DNA of 64,000 nucleotides. Origin: Aphrocallistes beatrix. Taxonomy: Eukaryota > Porifera > Hexactinellida > Sceptrulophora > Aphrocallistidae. A program made the position numbers and the translations under genes. The stretch covers positions 744,001-808,000 of the forward strand of contig OY725495.1 of the NCBI GenBank assembly GCA_963281255.1. The letters are read 5' to 3'. The notes under the pieces were generated by a model. The model saw only the letters and a list, made by a program, of their open reading frames with translations, was not told the origin of the DNA and made no database searches. Shown here one piece after another: positions 31,545 to 41,826 of the stretch. Each line of letters begins with the position of its first letter. Positions within the stretch are counted from its first letter, which is position 1.

Positions 31545-31705
31545 AAAAGGAATACGCTCAAGTGAGCGCGCTCCTCAAAAATAAGAGTGTTGCTCCGGAT
31601 TCCGCTCCTGTCATCCAAAAAGAGCGCACTCCACCCTCCGCTCCTCAAAATAGGACGCGCAAAAGGAGCGCCACTCTTTGGAGTGCGCTTCTTTAATGCT
31701 CTGCA
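31545..31705. repeat. GAGCG-rich inverted repeat
   Basis: A run of GAGCG/CGCTC motifs, for example GAGCGCACTCC and its inverse GGAGTGCGCTT, in an otherwise AT-rich region. The composition differs from the neighbours. Probably a small non-autonomous element; class unknown. Confidence 0.5.
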
Positions 31706-31844
31706 TATAAGCGAATACTAAATTTCATCGATTAAGGGGAGCCACCTGTTTATATAAATTTTTGTAAAAGATCTTTTATTCAAGATTATTATAAATTTTA
31801 CTTAAAGCTACTTACTCAGTAGTGTGTGAAAATAAGGAATCCAA

Positions 31845-32678
31845 ATGGATCTGAAGCACAAAACCGATTCCAATTACGAATCTGCTGAAGATGGATCTGA
31901 GTACTTTAGTGTGACAGATAATAGAGAGGAGACACAGTTCCAGCAATCAAAATGGGATGATGGTGCATTTGTGGATCATGATAATCAGAACGAGAATGAG
32001 AATATTATCGATAGGCACGATACAATGCTAGCTTCTAGACGTTCCATTCGCATCATGAAAAATAAAGGAAAATATAATCCATCTGCAAATGTGTTCTGTT
32101 TTCGGGAGAGAAAGGAGATGGCTCAAAAATCAGGAGTTGACATTTGTCCAAAAATTACTGGGAAAAAGCTGTATCAATGTAAGACTTGTTCTAAATCGTT
32201 TCCATATCGTTCATCTCTCAATATGCACAATCGGATTCATACTGGCGAGAAGCCATTTAATTGTTCGATTTGTCTCAAATCCTTTTTAAATCCATCAAAC
32301 TTTAAAGTACACATTCGGATTCATACAGGAGAGAAGCCTCATGCATGCGTTACTTGTTCAAAATCCTTTTCTACCTCCTCAAAACTTAAAAGGCACATTC
32401 GCACTCATACTGGAGAGAGGCCTTATCAATGTCAAACTTGTCTCAAATCATTTTCTCAGAGCTCAATTCTTATATTACATACTCGGACACATACAGGAGA
32501 AAAGCCTTATGAATGCTCTACTTGTTTCAGATCCTTTCTTATTCATCAAATCTCAAAGTGCACATTAGTAGAATTCATAATTCAAGCTAGAAACCGTATG
32601 AATGCTCTACTTGTTCTAAATCATTTTCTAAGTCCTCAAAAAAATAGACAACCTCGAACACGCACCACTGTTCCATAA
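31845..32678 (+). CDS. C2H2 zinc-finger protein, frameshifted C-terminus (copy 5)
   Basis: 277-residue ORF after the leader ACTCAGTAGTGTGTGAAAAT. It has the acidic N-domain (SNYESAEDGSEYFSVTD) and then only four complete fingers (YQCKTCSKSFPYRSSLNMH, FNCSICLKSFLNPSNFKVH, HACVTCSKSFSTSSKLKRH, YQCQTCLKSFSQSSILILH). Finger 5 breaks at a T run (32535-32537), which has three T where copy 3 has four at the same place. The rest of the ORF is frameshifted read-through of finger DNA and the 3' flank. The usual first finger (LFSSSLNIH type) and its TGEP linker are missing. The shared, nearly identical 3' end shows recent duplication or gene conversion with copy 3. Function uncertain. Confidence 0.78.
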   Translation: MDLKHKTDSNYESAEDGSEYFSVTDNREETQFQQSKWDDGAFVDHDNQNENENIIDRHDTMLASRRSIRIMKNKGKYNPSANVFCFRERKEMAQKSGVDICPKITGKKLYQCKTCSKSFPYRSSLNMHNRIHTGEKPFNCSICLKSFLNPSNFKVHIRIHTGEKPHACVTCSKSFSTSSKLKRHIRTHTGERPYQCQTCLKSFSQSSILILHTRTHTGEKPYECSTCFRSFLIHQISKCTLVEFIIQARNRMNALLVLNHFLSPQKNRQPRTRTTVP

Positions 32679-33235
32679 GATAATTGCTCAATTGTTGTTT
32701 CTATATCTGAGAAATCTTTTATCCGTATTTACTTTTGTGTGTTTTGTTATTCTTGTTAGTCATATTAGCTACTACAATGCAACATTTTACCATGTTTCTT
32801 CTGAATAATGTCGATAATTAAAGTCCCACAATTTGGATGGAAGTGTGTTTACACAATCTGCAGTAGCCACCCAGACATCTCAAAATGTGCCGCGTTACGA
32901 AATGACTATAGTATAGCTAGAGATCCCTCAAATAGTAAGTCCCACTGTGATAAACGATACTCACTTCGTATCGCAGCAGTTGGAATCAATTCAGGTTCCG
33001 TTCCGGTTCAAGTTCGAGTTCTTGCTCAGGTTGAACAGATTTTGGTACATTTAGGTATTTACTCATGATAAAATATATTTTGCTGCTTCTTGTCTGGCTC
33101 TAAAATTTGAGCCCGATTCCAACTCTACGCGGCGCATATGTGGGGTTTCTGGATGGCAACTGCATGATAGAGGTGAAAGCAAACTGGGTGTCTTTCTCAT
33201 ATCGTTTTTGATATAAATATTTTTTTTCAATTTAT
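32679..33235. other. 3' UTR and spacer, no gene seen
   Basis: Family 3' UTR to about 32780, then a stretch partly similar to the downstream region of copy 2 (ATGGAAGTGTG type). No gene supported. Confidence 0.35.
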
Positions 33236-33289
33236 TATAGAATTTACCAAAGCTACTTACTCAGCAGTTTGTGAAATTGAAGATTAAAA

Positions 33290-34318
33290 ATGGAACTGGA
33301 GCACGAAACCGATTCTAATTACGAATCTGCTGAAGATGGATCTGAATACAGTGTGACAGATAATAGAGAGGAGACACAGTTCCAGCAATCCAATTTGGAT
33401 GATGGTGAATTGGTTGATCATGTTAATCAGAGTGAAAATGAGAATATTAGCAATAAACACGATACAATGCTAGCTTCTCGACGTTCCATTCGTATAATGC
33501 AAAATAAAGGGAGACATAATCCATCTGTAGGTATGTTGTGTTTTGGAGGGAGGAAAGAGATGACTCAAAAATCAGGAGTTCACATTTGTCCAACAATTAA
33601 GAAAAATTGTCCTCGTACCTCGTACCTTAAAACCATTGAGAAACTGTATCAATGTACAATTTGTTCTAAATCGTTCTTGTTTTTTTCATCACTCAATATA
33701 CATAGTCGCATACATACTGGAGAGCCCAATGAATGTTCTACTTGTTCAAGAACCTTTTTTGATCGCTCAGATCTCAGAAAACACATTCGAAAACACACTG
33801 GAGAGAAGCCTTATCAATGTCAATATTGTCCCAAATCATTTTCTCAGTCCTCAAATTTTACTGTACATATTCGGAAACATACCGGAGAAAAGCCTTATCA
33901 ATGCTCTACATGTTCTAAATCCTTTTCTTATTCGTCAAATCTTAAAACACACATTCGAATTCACACAGGAGAGAAGCCTTATGAATGCATTACTTGTTCG
34001 AAATCTTTTTCTCTTAACTCCACTCTTAATAGACACATCCGTACTCATATTGGGGATAAGCCGTATCAATGTAAGACTTGTTCTAAGTCGTTTACACGTT
34101 GTTCATCTCTCAAAATGCACACCCTTATTCATACTGGTGAGAGGCCTTTTAAATGTTCTACTTGTCTCAAATCATTTTATAAATCGTCACATCTTAAACT
34201 ACACATTCGAATTCACACAGGAGAAAAACCATATAAATGTTCTACCTGTTTCAAATCCTTTTCTCGATCATCAAATCTGAAAAGACACTGTTTGCTCCTG
34301 CATAGTAAGGAAAAGTAA
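33290..34318 (+). CDS. C2H2 zinc-finger protein, 8 fingers (copy 6)
   Basis: 342-residue single-exon ORF after the leader ACTCAGCAGTTTGTGAAATTG. Acidic N-domain with a one-residue shorter core (GSEYSVTD). Eight complete fingers run from YQCTICSKSFLFFSSLNIH to YKCSTCFKSFSRSSNLKRH, the last with CLLLH (long His spacing, as in many terminal fingers). Linker 1 is the short TGEPNEC; linkers 2 to 7 are mostly TGEKPY. It ends SKEK with no finger remnant behind the stop, so this may be closest to an undamaged family member. Probable nuclear DNA-binding protein; targets unknown. Confidence 0.9.
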   Translation: MELEHETDSNYESAEDGSEYSVTDNREETQFQQSNLDDGELVDHVNQSENENISNKHDTMLASRRSIRIMQNKGRHNPSVGMLCFGGRKEMTQKSGVHICPTIKKNCPRTSYLKTIEKLYQCTICSKSFLFFSSLNIHSRIHTGEPNECSTCSRTFFDRSDLRKHIRKHTGEKPYQCQYCPKSFSQSSNFTVHIRKHTGEKPYQCSTCSKSFSYSSNLKTHIRIHTGEKPYECITCSKSFSLNSTLNRHIRTHIGDKPYQCKTCSKSFTRCSSLKMHTLIHTGERPFKCSTCLKSFYKSSHLKLHIRIHTGEKPYKCSTCFKSFSRSSNLKRHCLLLHSKEK

Positions 34319-34473
34319 AGTGATACAGGTACTACTCTTCCATGTTATAATAGCAGGATGGTTGCTTTTACAAGTAGATATCTGAAAAATGATTTATTTA
34401 TTTGATTTTTTCAAATTTGTTTTTCTTGTAATCAGTTTATTGTATGTATTATAGATTTTGAGTTACTTGTTTA

Positions 34474-34600
34474 ATTAATTAACCCTACTTTGCCGAGGAA
34501 AGTTGAATTGAAATTGAAAGTTAATTCATTTTCAATTGAAATTGAAAATGAAAGTGGGGTCATTTCTATTTATACCTTTGATCCCACGTCAAATTAGGTT
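34474..34600. repeat. Dispersed repeat, copy B
   Basis: Second copy of the block at 15995-16107 (ACCCTACTTTGCC...GTGGGGTCATTTCTATT...CCCACGTCAAATTAGG). It directly abuts the zinc-finger fragment that follows. Confidence 0.6.
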
Positions 34601-34601
34601 A

Positions 34602-34801
34602 AACTCCTTTTCTACCCCCCAATACTTAAGAGGCACATTTGCACTCAGACTGGAGAGAAACCTTATAAATACAATACTTATTCAAAATCTTTTTCTAGGT
34701 CCTCAACTCTTAATGCAAACATTCGTACTCATACCGGGGTAAAGCCATATCAATGTGAGAGTTGTCTTAGGTCATTTTCAGTGCTCCAATTTTAAAATAC
34801 A
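34602..34801 (+). pseudogene. Zinc-finger array fragment cut by a Helitron-like insertion
   Basis: Remains of three fingers: ...ILKRHICTQTGEKPY, YKYNTYSKSFSRSSTLNAN (both Cys changed to Tyr, first His to Asn) and YQCESCLRSF. The third has a one-base loss and then CSNFKIH, at which point the Helitron-like element of 34802-35130 begins. No N-domain and no leader. Clearly dead. Confidence 0.85.
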
Positions 34802-35130
34802 CAAGCGGGCTTCGCTTGCTTGCACTGCGCGGGTAGCGGACACTGTGTCCGCCAGAGGCGTCCTTTGGACGCCTAGGCTCACATTGATTAATTATAAGGG
34901 AGACATCTCTAAATACGTCTGTCTTACTGTTATAATCGATATCAATCAAAAAATCACAAAATTTGCTCAAATTTCCAATTTTTGATGTATAGATGATGTC
35001 ATATGTCCGTACGCGCGCTACTGCGAAATCTAACAGTCCGATTTTTACCAAATTTCGCATGTGGGATCTCATTATGGTGTAGATGTGCATTTTTTCGCGA
35101 AATCTCATCACTTTCGGTTTTTATAAGGAT
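34802..35130 (-). mobile_element. Helitron-like element, divergent copy (329 bp)
   Basis: On the minus strand it starts TCCTTATAAAAACC after an A and ends in GC-rich hairpins and CTTG followed by T. The hairpin end is typical of the family (GCGGACACTGTGTCCGC, GGCGTCCTTTGGACGCC), but the other half is different, so only the GC-rich end and the first inner block are shared. It lies inside zinc-finger pseudogene sequence. Confidence 0.6.
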
Positions 35131-35246
35131 ATATTAATATTTTAACACCACCACTGCAAAGCTTTGTTTAAAGATATAAGTAAGTTCTCAACGAATAATG
35201 TAGGGTTTTTCACCACGTAAGACCGATTTTGGCGCTTTAAAAGTAA

Positions 35247-35794
35247 CAAGCGCGCTTCGCTTGCTTGCGCTGCGCGGCTGGCGGACACTTTGTGTCCGCC
35301 GGAGGCTCCCTTCGGTCGCCTGGGGTCACATTGATTAATTATAAGGGAGATAACATCTCTAAATACGTCTGTCCTACTGTTATAATCTAAATCGCACGAA
35401 AAATCATCAAATTTATCAATTTTTAAAATTTTGATGAGTAATGATGACGTCATAACAAAGTGATGAGTCATCATTTTTTGATGATAGTTGTTATCATATG
35501 TGAGCTATGTTAGAATACATATTCTATTAAAATTTCAGCCTTCTATCTTCTATAATGGCTGAGTTATGCTCGAATAACTGTATTGCTTAACTTTTGAAAA
35601 TGTGACAATGACGTCATAATTCCATGATGAGTCGACATTTTGGTCTGAGCTCAGAACTTACTGGAGCCATTGCCAAAAGAGTCCCACATGCCAAAAATCA
35701 GCTTTCTAGGCCTGACAGTTTCTTCAATCAATTCGTTACAGATATATATATATATATATATATACACACATTAATCGAGTTTTAATAGCAAGGA
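35247..35794 (-). mobile_element. Helitron-like non-autonomous element (548 bp)
   Basis: Full-length family member. Minus-strand reading: 5' TCCTTGCTATTAAAACTCG, then (TA)n, about 350 bases of conserved AT-rich body, three GC-rich hairpins (one is GGCGGACACTTTGTGTCCGC), and 3' GCGCGCTTG. It is flanked by A and T with no target duplication. TC at the start, insertion between A and T, a hairpin near the 3' end and no target duplication are Helitron hallmarks; the terminal CTTG differs from the common CTRR. Non-coding. Confidence 0.65.
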
Positions 35795-35829
35795 TAATGT
35801 GAATATTTCATGAGTTATTATCATAGTTA

Positions 35830-36320
35830 CAAGCGCGCTTCGCTTGCTTGCGCTGCGCGGCTGGCGGACACTTTATGTCCGCCGGAGGCGCCCTTTGGGC
35901 GCCTGTGGTCACATTGATTAATTATATGGGAGATAACATCCCTAAATATGTCTGTCCTACTGTTATATTCGACATCGTACGAAAAAATCACCAAATTTGT
36001 CAATTTTTAAAATTTTTGATGAGTAATGATGACGTCATAAAAAAGTGATGAGTCATCATTTTTGGATGATAGTTGCATCATATGTGAGATATGTTAGTAT
36101 ACAGATTCTATTAAAATTTCAGCCTTCTATCTCCTATAATGGCTGAGTTATGCCCGAATAACTGTGTTGCTTAACTTTTAAAAATGTGACAATGACGTCA
36201 TAATTCCATGATGAGTCGACATTTTGCTCTGAACTCAGAACTTACTGGAGCCATAGCCAAAAGACTCCCACATGCCAAAAATCAGCTTTCTGCGTCCTGC
36301 AGTTTCTTCAATCAATTCGT

Positions 36321-36360
<40 letters not shown>

Positions 36361-36388
36361 AACAATAATCGAGTTTTAATAGTAAGGA
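35830..36388 (-). mobile_element. Helitron-like non-autonomous element (559 bp)
   Basis: Second full-length copy, in the same orientation as the one ending at 35794 and only 35 bases away. Starts (minus strand) TCCTTACTATTAAAACTCG, ends CGCGCTTG, flanks A and T. The (TA)n tract at about 36324-36354 is 15 units long. Confidence 0.65.
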
Positions 36389-36562
36389 TATATACATATT
36401 TTCACACCTTTTCAAAATTTCTTATTTTGAGCTAAAAGCGAGTTCTCAACGGCAAATATAGGGCATTTTAATATGTAGATGTAGTATTTCCCGATGTATG
36501 CCGATATTCACATTTCATGTTCCTTCGAGTCACTTCCTGGAGCTGTACTATCGGTCTGTCGA

Positions 36563-37330
36563 TCGACATTTTTTGATGATAGTCGTATCATATTTGAGAT
36601 ATACAGGCAGCCCTCGCCGTTCGCGGGTTTGCCATTCGCGGTTTCGACTATTCGCGGAAATTTTTTTGAGTCTTGTTTTGCTATTCGCGACTCGTTCCCT
36701 CGACTATTCGCGGTTTTCGTTACTCTCTTGAGTAGTTTCATTGACTACCATAAGTCCATAACCTTATACGTATCTCCATATTATCCTGGCAATATCATTT
36801 ACTGTTTCTATTGTTCTTTATCACTTCATTTATTATTACCATTTCACTTGTGCCAGTGTTTGTATCAGTATTGCAGCTTAACTATTGAATCAATAACGAA
36901 TTTAGCAAACTGTATCTAGCGTCGTTATTATAATCTAGGAACGTAACCCCACGATTCTCATTGAACTAACGTCTTGCCGTTCGCGATTTTGCCATTCGCG
37001 GCAATTCTCAGGAACATAGCCCCCGCGAACGGCGAGGGATACCTGTATTAATAATACACATTCTAATAAAATTTCAGCCTTCTATCACCTAAAATTGTTG
37101 AGTTATAGTCGAAAAAAAATTTCTAAATATAAAAAGGACGTCATAATTCCATGATGAGTCAACATTTCGTCTGAGCTCAGAACTTAGTGGAGCCACAGCC
37201 AAAAGACTCACATGCCAAAAATTTCTGTGCCTGGCAGTTTCTTCAATCAATTCGTTACACATATATCTATATATAGTATCTATATATATATATATATATA
37301 CATACACATTAATCGAGTTTTAATAGTAAG
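36563..37330 (-). mobile_element. Partial Helitron-like element interrupted by a MITE
   Basis: Inner blocks and the TC-side end of the family (TTTTTTGATGATAG, CAGCCTTCTATCACC, CATGATGAGTCAACATTT, (TA)n, TTTTAATAGTAAGG). The GC-rich end is missing. The body is split at a TA by the MITE at 36604-37045. Confidence 0.65.
36604..37045. mobile_element. pogo/Tigger-like MITE (442 bp), nested
   Basis: Inverted ends CAGGCAGCCCTCGCCGTTCG / CGAACGGCGAGGGATACCTG, flanked by TA (36602-36603 and 37046-37047). Near both ends the motif ATTCGCGG is repeated many times. Inserted in the Helitron-like copy of 36563-37330. Confidence 0.85.
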
Positions 37331-37331
37331 G

Positions 37332-38784
37332 CATAGCCTACTCTAATAATGCCTCACAGTAAAATAACCAAAGATGCAGTAATAGCCGAATGGATTAATA
37401 GATATCCTTGCGCAACAGGTCATTTTAAGCACAATTTTGGCGATTTTCTAGGCTGTTTTAAGACTACTTCTAAATGTTATTAAGGTATAATTTTTGTGTA
37501 AAACTAAGATTAGTACTAGTTGATTTAAAAAATTTAGAAATTTTCAATGGAATGTTGCTACATTCCTACGTTGCTATGGTAAAGCATTTTTATCAGTTTC
37601 AGCCATATCCTGCAAACTGTAATAACTAGGTCTTCAAATTTGATCGTATTTGATAGGCAATTGGCTACTTCCTATTAGGAAATAATACAATTTAAACTTC
37701 TAAATTCACAGACTATGAGAGTTATGCGACAATTTAGTGTTTTGGTCACATTCTTAAAATCAACCCATAACTCAAAACTCGTTGAATTTAGAAGTTCAAG
37801 TTGTATTATCACCTAATAGGAAGTAGTCCATTGCCTATCGAACACGATCAAATTTGAAGATCTAGTTACTACAGTTTGCACGAAATGGCCCAAACAGACC
37901 AAAATGCTTTACCATAGCAACGCAGGAATGTAACAACATTCCATTGAAAAATTCTAAATTTTTCAAATCAACTAGTACTAATCTTGGTTCCACACAAAAA
38001 TCACACCTTAATAGCATTTAGAAATAGGGTTAAAACAGCTTAGAAAATCGCTAAAATCGTCCTTAGAATGACCTGTTGCGCAATGATATGATGACTAATC
38101 AAATTTTTGCCAACAAATACAGTCGACTCTCGTTAACACGTACACCAAGGGACCGTGGAGATTTGTACTCCTTATCCGGAGTACGTATTAACCGAAGTAC
38201 GTACATAGCCACATTTGTCCAAAATACTTAATATACATAGTGATAACTACGTGAGAGTATGAAATTGTACTTGTCAAATAGAGAACTCATTATCCATGTT
38301 GTATTAACGAGATTCGACTGTATTTTCATTGAGAAATATCTGTCTAGTATCTATCTACGTACCATATTCAAAGTGCTCGTAGGCACACACCTGTTCGTAT
38401 TATCCGTGTTCGTATTAACCGATGTATTTAGTATTGAAAACGCACTGAAGGGGACCCACAAATCGTACTTATTATCCGATATTTCGTCTTATCCGTGTTC
38501 GTGTTAACCGGAGTTCGTTTGTGTATATTTTGCCTTAGATTAGGTTGGGGAATCAAAACTTGTACTTCTTATCCGATTGTACTCCTTATCCGTGTTCGTA
38601 TTAACGAGAGTCGACTGTATATGTACTCTGACATCATGTTTATATATACTGGTAATACATTCTTAAGGTCTATTCTGCATGGCAACGATTTTAGGCTAAT
38701 CATGTATCATTTCAATCAGCTACTACTTTATCCCTAGTCCATAATTTTCAGTCTACTGTGAGGCATTATTAGAGTAGGCCATGA
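37332..38784. repeat. Large foldback transposon (1.45 kb)
   Basis: Outer ends CATAGCCTACTCTAATAATG... and ...CATTATTAGAGTAGGCCATG are inverted. Inside, arms of about 300 bases are inverted around 37740 (for example GGAATGTTGCTACATTCC / GGAATGTAACAACATTCC and CTACTTCCTATTAGG / CCTAATAGGAAGTAG). A TA-flanked MITE (38120-38617) sits in the right half. One diverged arm of the family is at 61720-62155. No transposase seen. Its right end directly abuts the truncated zinc-finger fragment at 38785. Confidence 0.8.
38120..38617. mobile_element. pogo/Tigger-like MITE (498 bp)
   Basis: Ends CAGTCGACTCTCGTTAA...TTAACGAGAGTCGACTG, with TA at 38118-38119 and 38618-38619. The interior reiterates CTTATCCG and TATTAACCG motifs derived from the termini. 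Nested in the foldback of 37332-38784. Confidence 0.85.
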
Positions 38785-39156
38785 GTGGGATATTCGGACA
38801 CATACTTGAGATAAGCCTTCACTTATGGATGCTCTGCCTGATTCAAATCCGTTTCTAATTTGACACTTCTTAAAGAACACATTCTAATTCATACTGGAAA
38901 GAAGCCTTATGAATGCTATCCTTGTTCAAAATCCTTCTGTAAATCCTCAACTCTTAAGAAACACACTGTTACTCATACTGGAGAAAAACCGTATCAATGT
39001 ACAACTTGTTCTAAATCGTTCTCAAATTCTTCAAAACTTCCTAGACATATACGCGTTCATACAGGAGAAAAGCCCTATAAATGCTATACTTGTTTTAAAT
39101 CATTTTCTCAATCATCACATTTTAATAGGTACCTTTATACCTACATCGTAAGGTAA
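38785..39156 (+). pseudogene. 5'-truncated zinc-finger fragment (3-4 fingers)
   Basis: Begins inside a finger (ATATTCGGACACATACTTGAG) immediately after the foldback end. After two damaged stretches an open frame from about 38860 encodes LLKEHILIH, YECYPCSKSFCKSSTLKKH, YQCTTCSKSFSNSSKLPRH and YKCYTCFKSFSQSSHFNRY (final His lost). The family 3' UTR follows to about 39290. N-domain and leader absent. Confidence 0.82.
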
Positions 39157-39369
39157 AGTAGAGTCACTCATTCATTTCCCATTGTTCCATATATTTATAG
39201 CTGAATCGGTGTTTTTAGATTTCTGAGAAAATATTATGTATTTGCTTTTTTGTGTTTTGTTATTCTTGTTAGTCACTTAGGTCCAATTATCTAATCTAAT
39301 GTTGTTTGATTGTGCTCGGCACCCAGAAAAATATTAAAATGTAAACCAGGTCCACAAACTGGTTTTGTG

Positions 39370-39720
39370 ATTTACCTTCTATTCGGTGCCCGTGGGATAT
39401 CAATTGTATACCATCCATGCTTTGCTAAATGGAACCGTAACTATTCCATTTGTATATTGTATTTACAAATCTAAAACTAAAGTAGTGTATAAGGAAATAT
39501 TCTCAACTCTTAAGGAGAATTATCCAATGCTCAATTCAGCTACAATAATGTTTGATTATGAAAGCGCTGCATTAAATGCATTTACACAGGTTTTACTAAT
39601 GCGGAGATTAAAGGCTGTTCACATTCACTTTGGTCAAGCTATATGAAGACATTTTAAAGCCATCGGGCTGCAACAACGGTACCAAAATGACGAATTATGC
39701 TTTTGTAGATGCCCTTTCAG
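39370..39720 (+). pseudogene. MULE transposase fragment
   Basis: Encodes YQLYTIHALLNGTVTIPFVY, then DYESAALNAF and a stretch ending HIHFGQAI, then a TGA where the family has Trp, and in the same frame RHFKAIGLQQRYQND. This order (FYQLYTIHA..., DxExAxxNAF, HFxQAxW) matches the MULE DDE transposase domain. Only about 110 residues survive; no ends or start codon. Dead transposon remnant. Confidence 0.75.
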
Positions 39721-39754
39721 CATAATGACTTTCGGCAAGATGGGCTAGCATCCT

Positions 39755-39935
39755 CTGTAGTCTCAGCCTTTTGAGTTACAAGACAATGTATCTCCATTAG
39801 TCACATTTATTTAAATGTGTATTATGACTTACTAGAATGTAACCATTGTCTATCAAATGAGACCAAATCTGGATGTCTAGATCTTATTGTTTCAAGAATA
39901 ATATATAGCCACAGTTGAGGAAACATAGGTCCTAA
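39755..39935. repeat. Arm related to the 30929-31365 foldback
   Basis: CAGCCTTTTGAGTTACAAGAC and TATCAAATGAGACCAAATCT match 31118-31300 closely. Only one arm is present. Confidence 0.55.
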
Positions 39936-40121
39936 ATGGCCCGCCTCAGGCGAGCCAGACCCGTATTTGATGGCCAAACTAGCTGACTCACATATAGAGT
40001 AGTAAAATCGACATTTGCGCTGAAATCTGTATTTCCTCTCAACTTTCCTGAATTTGATTGTCATAAGCTGATTGAACTTTTTATGGATGTCGGTATATGC
40101 TAGAACATGGCCTACTTAATA

Positions 40122-40376
40122 GACGACCATGTATGTCACCGAGAAGGCCTGAAAGTGGAAGACCAGTTTTAGCATAGTTCAAAGTTTAATTAGACTGATA
40201 AATCAAAAACTGTATACGATAGAGCTTGGAAATGTATTATTACCATATACAAACATCATATCAAGGTATGCAATTCAGCTGTCAAAAATGTGATATGTTA
40301 TCATGTGATTGTGCAATGAGCTCTTTTTAGAGAGAAAAATGCTGCTGTTCTAATTCATTTTAAACATCGTTATCAA
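40122..40376 (-). repeat. Dispersed repeat that truncates a zinc-finger gene
   Basis: Reverse complement of 16150-16400 (GAGAGAAAAATGCTGCTGTTC here). Its end at about 40376 coincides with the point where zinc-finger N-domain coding sequence starts abruptly. Confidence 0.7.
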
Positions 40377-41109
40377 GAATATTATCGATAGACACGATAC
40401 AATACTAGCTGCTAGACGTTCCATTCGCATCATGGAAAATAAAGGAAAACAAAATCCATCTGTAAATGTGAAAGAGATGACTCAGAAACCAGATATTTCC
40501 TTCTGTCCAAAAGAGTTTCCTCGTAGCTCGAATAGGAGCATTAAAGCCATTGAGAGTTGTATGGTTTGTTCTAAATCGTTGTTATTTTCTTCATCACTCA
40601 ATATACATAGTCGTATACATATAGGAGAGCCCTATAAATGCACTACTTGTTCAAAGCCCTTTTCTTATCCCTCAGATCTAAAGAGACACATTCGCACTCA
40701 TACTGGAGAGAAGCCTTATGAATGCCCTACCTGTTCCAAATCCTTTTCTAATTCGTCACATCTTAATGAACATATTCGAATTCACACAGGTGAAAAGCCA
40801 TATGAATGCGTTACTTGTTCAAAATCATTTTCTACTTCTACAATACTCAAGAATCACATTCGCATTCATACTAGAGAGAAGCCTTATCAATGCCAAACTT
40901 GTCGCAAATCATTTTCCCATAGCTCAATCCTAAAAGTACATATTCGGAAACATACCAGAGAAAAGCCTTATCAATGCTCTACATGTTCTAAATCCTTTTC
41001 TTATTCGTCAGATCTTAAAGCACACATTCGAATTCACACAGGAGAAAAGCCATTTCAATGTCAGACTTGTTCTAAATCGTTTTCATTTCGTTCAACTTCA
41101 ATCAATTAG
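40377..41109 (+). pseudogene. 5'- and 3'-truncated zinc-finger gene, about 6 fingers (copy 7)
   Basis: Starts in mid N-domain (AGAATATTATCGATAGACAC, matching codons for NISDRHDT), so leader and about 50 residues are missing. The frame is then open: LAARRSIRIMENKG, then fingers CMVCSKSLLFSSSLNIH, YKCTTCSKPFSYPSDLKRH, YECPTCSKSFSNSSHLNEH, YECVTCSKSFSTSTILKNH, YQCQTCRKSFSHSSILKVH and YQCSTCSKSFSYSSDLKAH. A last finger breaks at RSTSIN. First linker IGEPYKC; two linkers read TREKPY. An ATG at 40432 could give 225 residues, but with no family promoter region it is probably silent. Confidence 0.8.
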
Positions 41110-41826
41110 ATTTAAGTTTCGAACTTAAAAGTTTCTAGTTTCTACTTATTTAACAAAATAAGTTTTGAATTGGATAATATTATGTCCCCGATCCTACGCT
41201 TATGTAAACTCACAATATTTACAAATATCACACATCTAGATTTAATGAAAATCAGAACTAATTTCTAAAATGTACAAAAAAGGTTCGCGAACTCCATCTC
41301 CTCAGTCATAAAAAAAAGGATACTCAGGGATAGATCGAAGATTTAGAAAAACGATGTAAAGAGAGAGCGTAGCGAACGACAATAATGGCTGTCTGGGTGC
41401 TAGCACCTCAAGGAATTGTTTTTAATGTTTTAGTGTGCTTCTATATCATTATATTGGATCTCTGATCCAATATAATGTTATGATAGCACAGTTCTAAAAT
41501 GAGTGCTGGTGTCTGGCCGTATGTGGTGTACAGACCTGAGTTTAAGAGATATCTCCCCTAAATTCTCACCTAGGGTTTCGATTTCCAAAATATGCTAAAT
41601 CATCATGATAGCCATTCTAGTATATAATCTACAAGTAAAATGTAAAAGGACAAGAATGAGTTTATAAGAACAAAAAGGACAAAAAGGACAGCATATTTTA
41701 AAAAGGACAGGTAGCAAAAAAGAAGGACTGTCCTTTCTAAAAAAGGACGTATGGTAACCCTGGTTTTAGTACATGCTAATATGGTCATATAGTAAGTTTA
41801 CAATAAAATGACTGAATCACAACTGT
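41110..41826. other. Spacer with a small perfect palindrome
   Basis: No gene. At about 41443-41485 ATATTGGATC TCT GATCCAATAT forms the core of a hairpin extended by ATCATT/ATGTTATGAT. Confidence 0.5.

Noticed and set aside
32808..33068. 86-codon open frame downstream of copy 5
   Set aside because: No recognisable motif; it partly overlaps the repeated 3' flank of the zinc-finger genes. Likely chance.
35247..36388. SINE interpretation of the (TA)n-containing family
   Set aside because: The (TA)n lies inside, about 30 bases from a conserved end, and is missing in the copy at 56957. The reconstructed empty site shows no target duplication. Helitron-like fits better.
36494..36919. 141-codon open frame
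   Set aside because: It lies across the MITE at 36604-37045 and its composition follows the ATTCGCGG repeats; not a gene.
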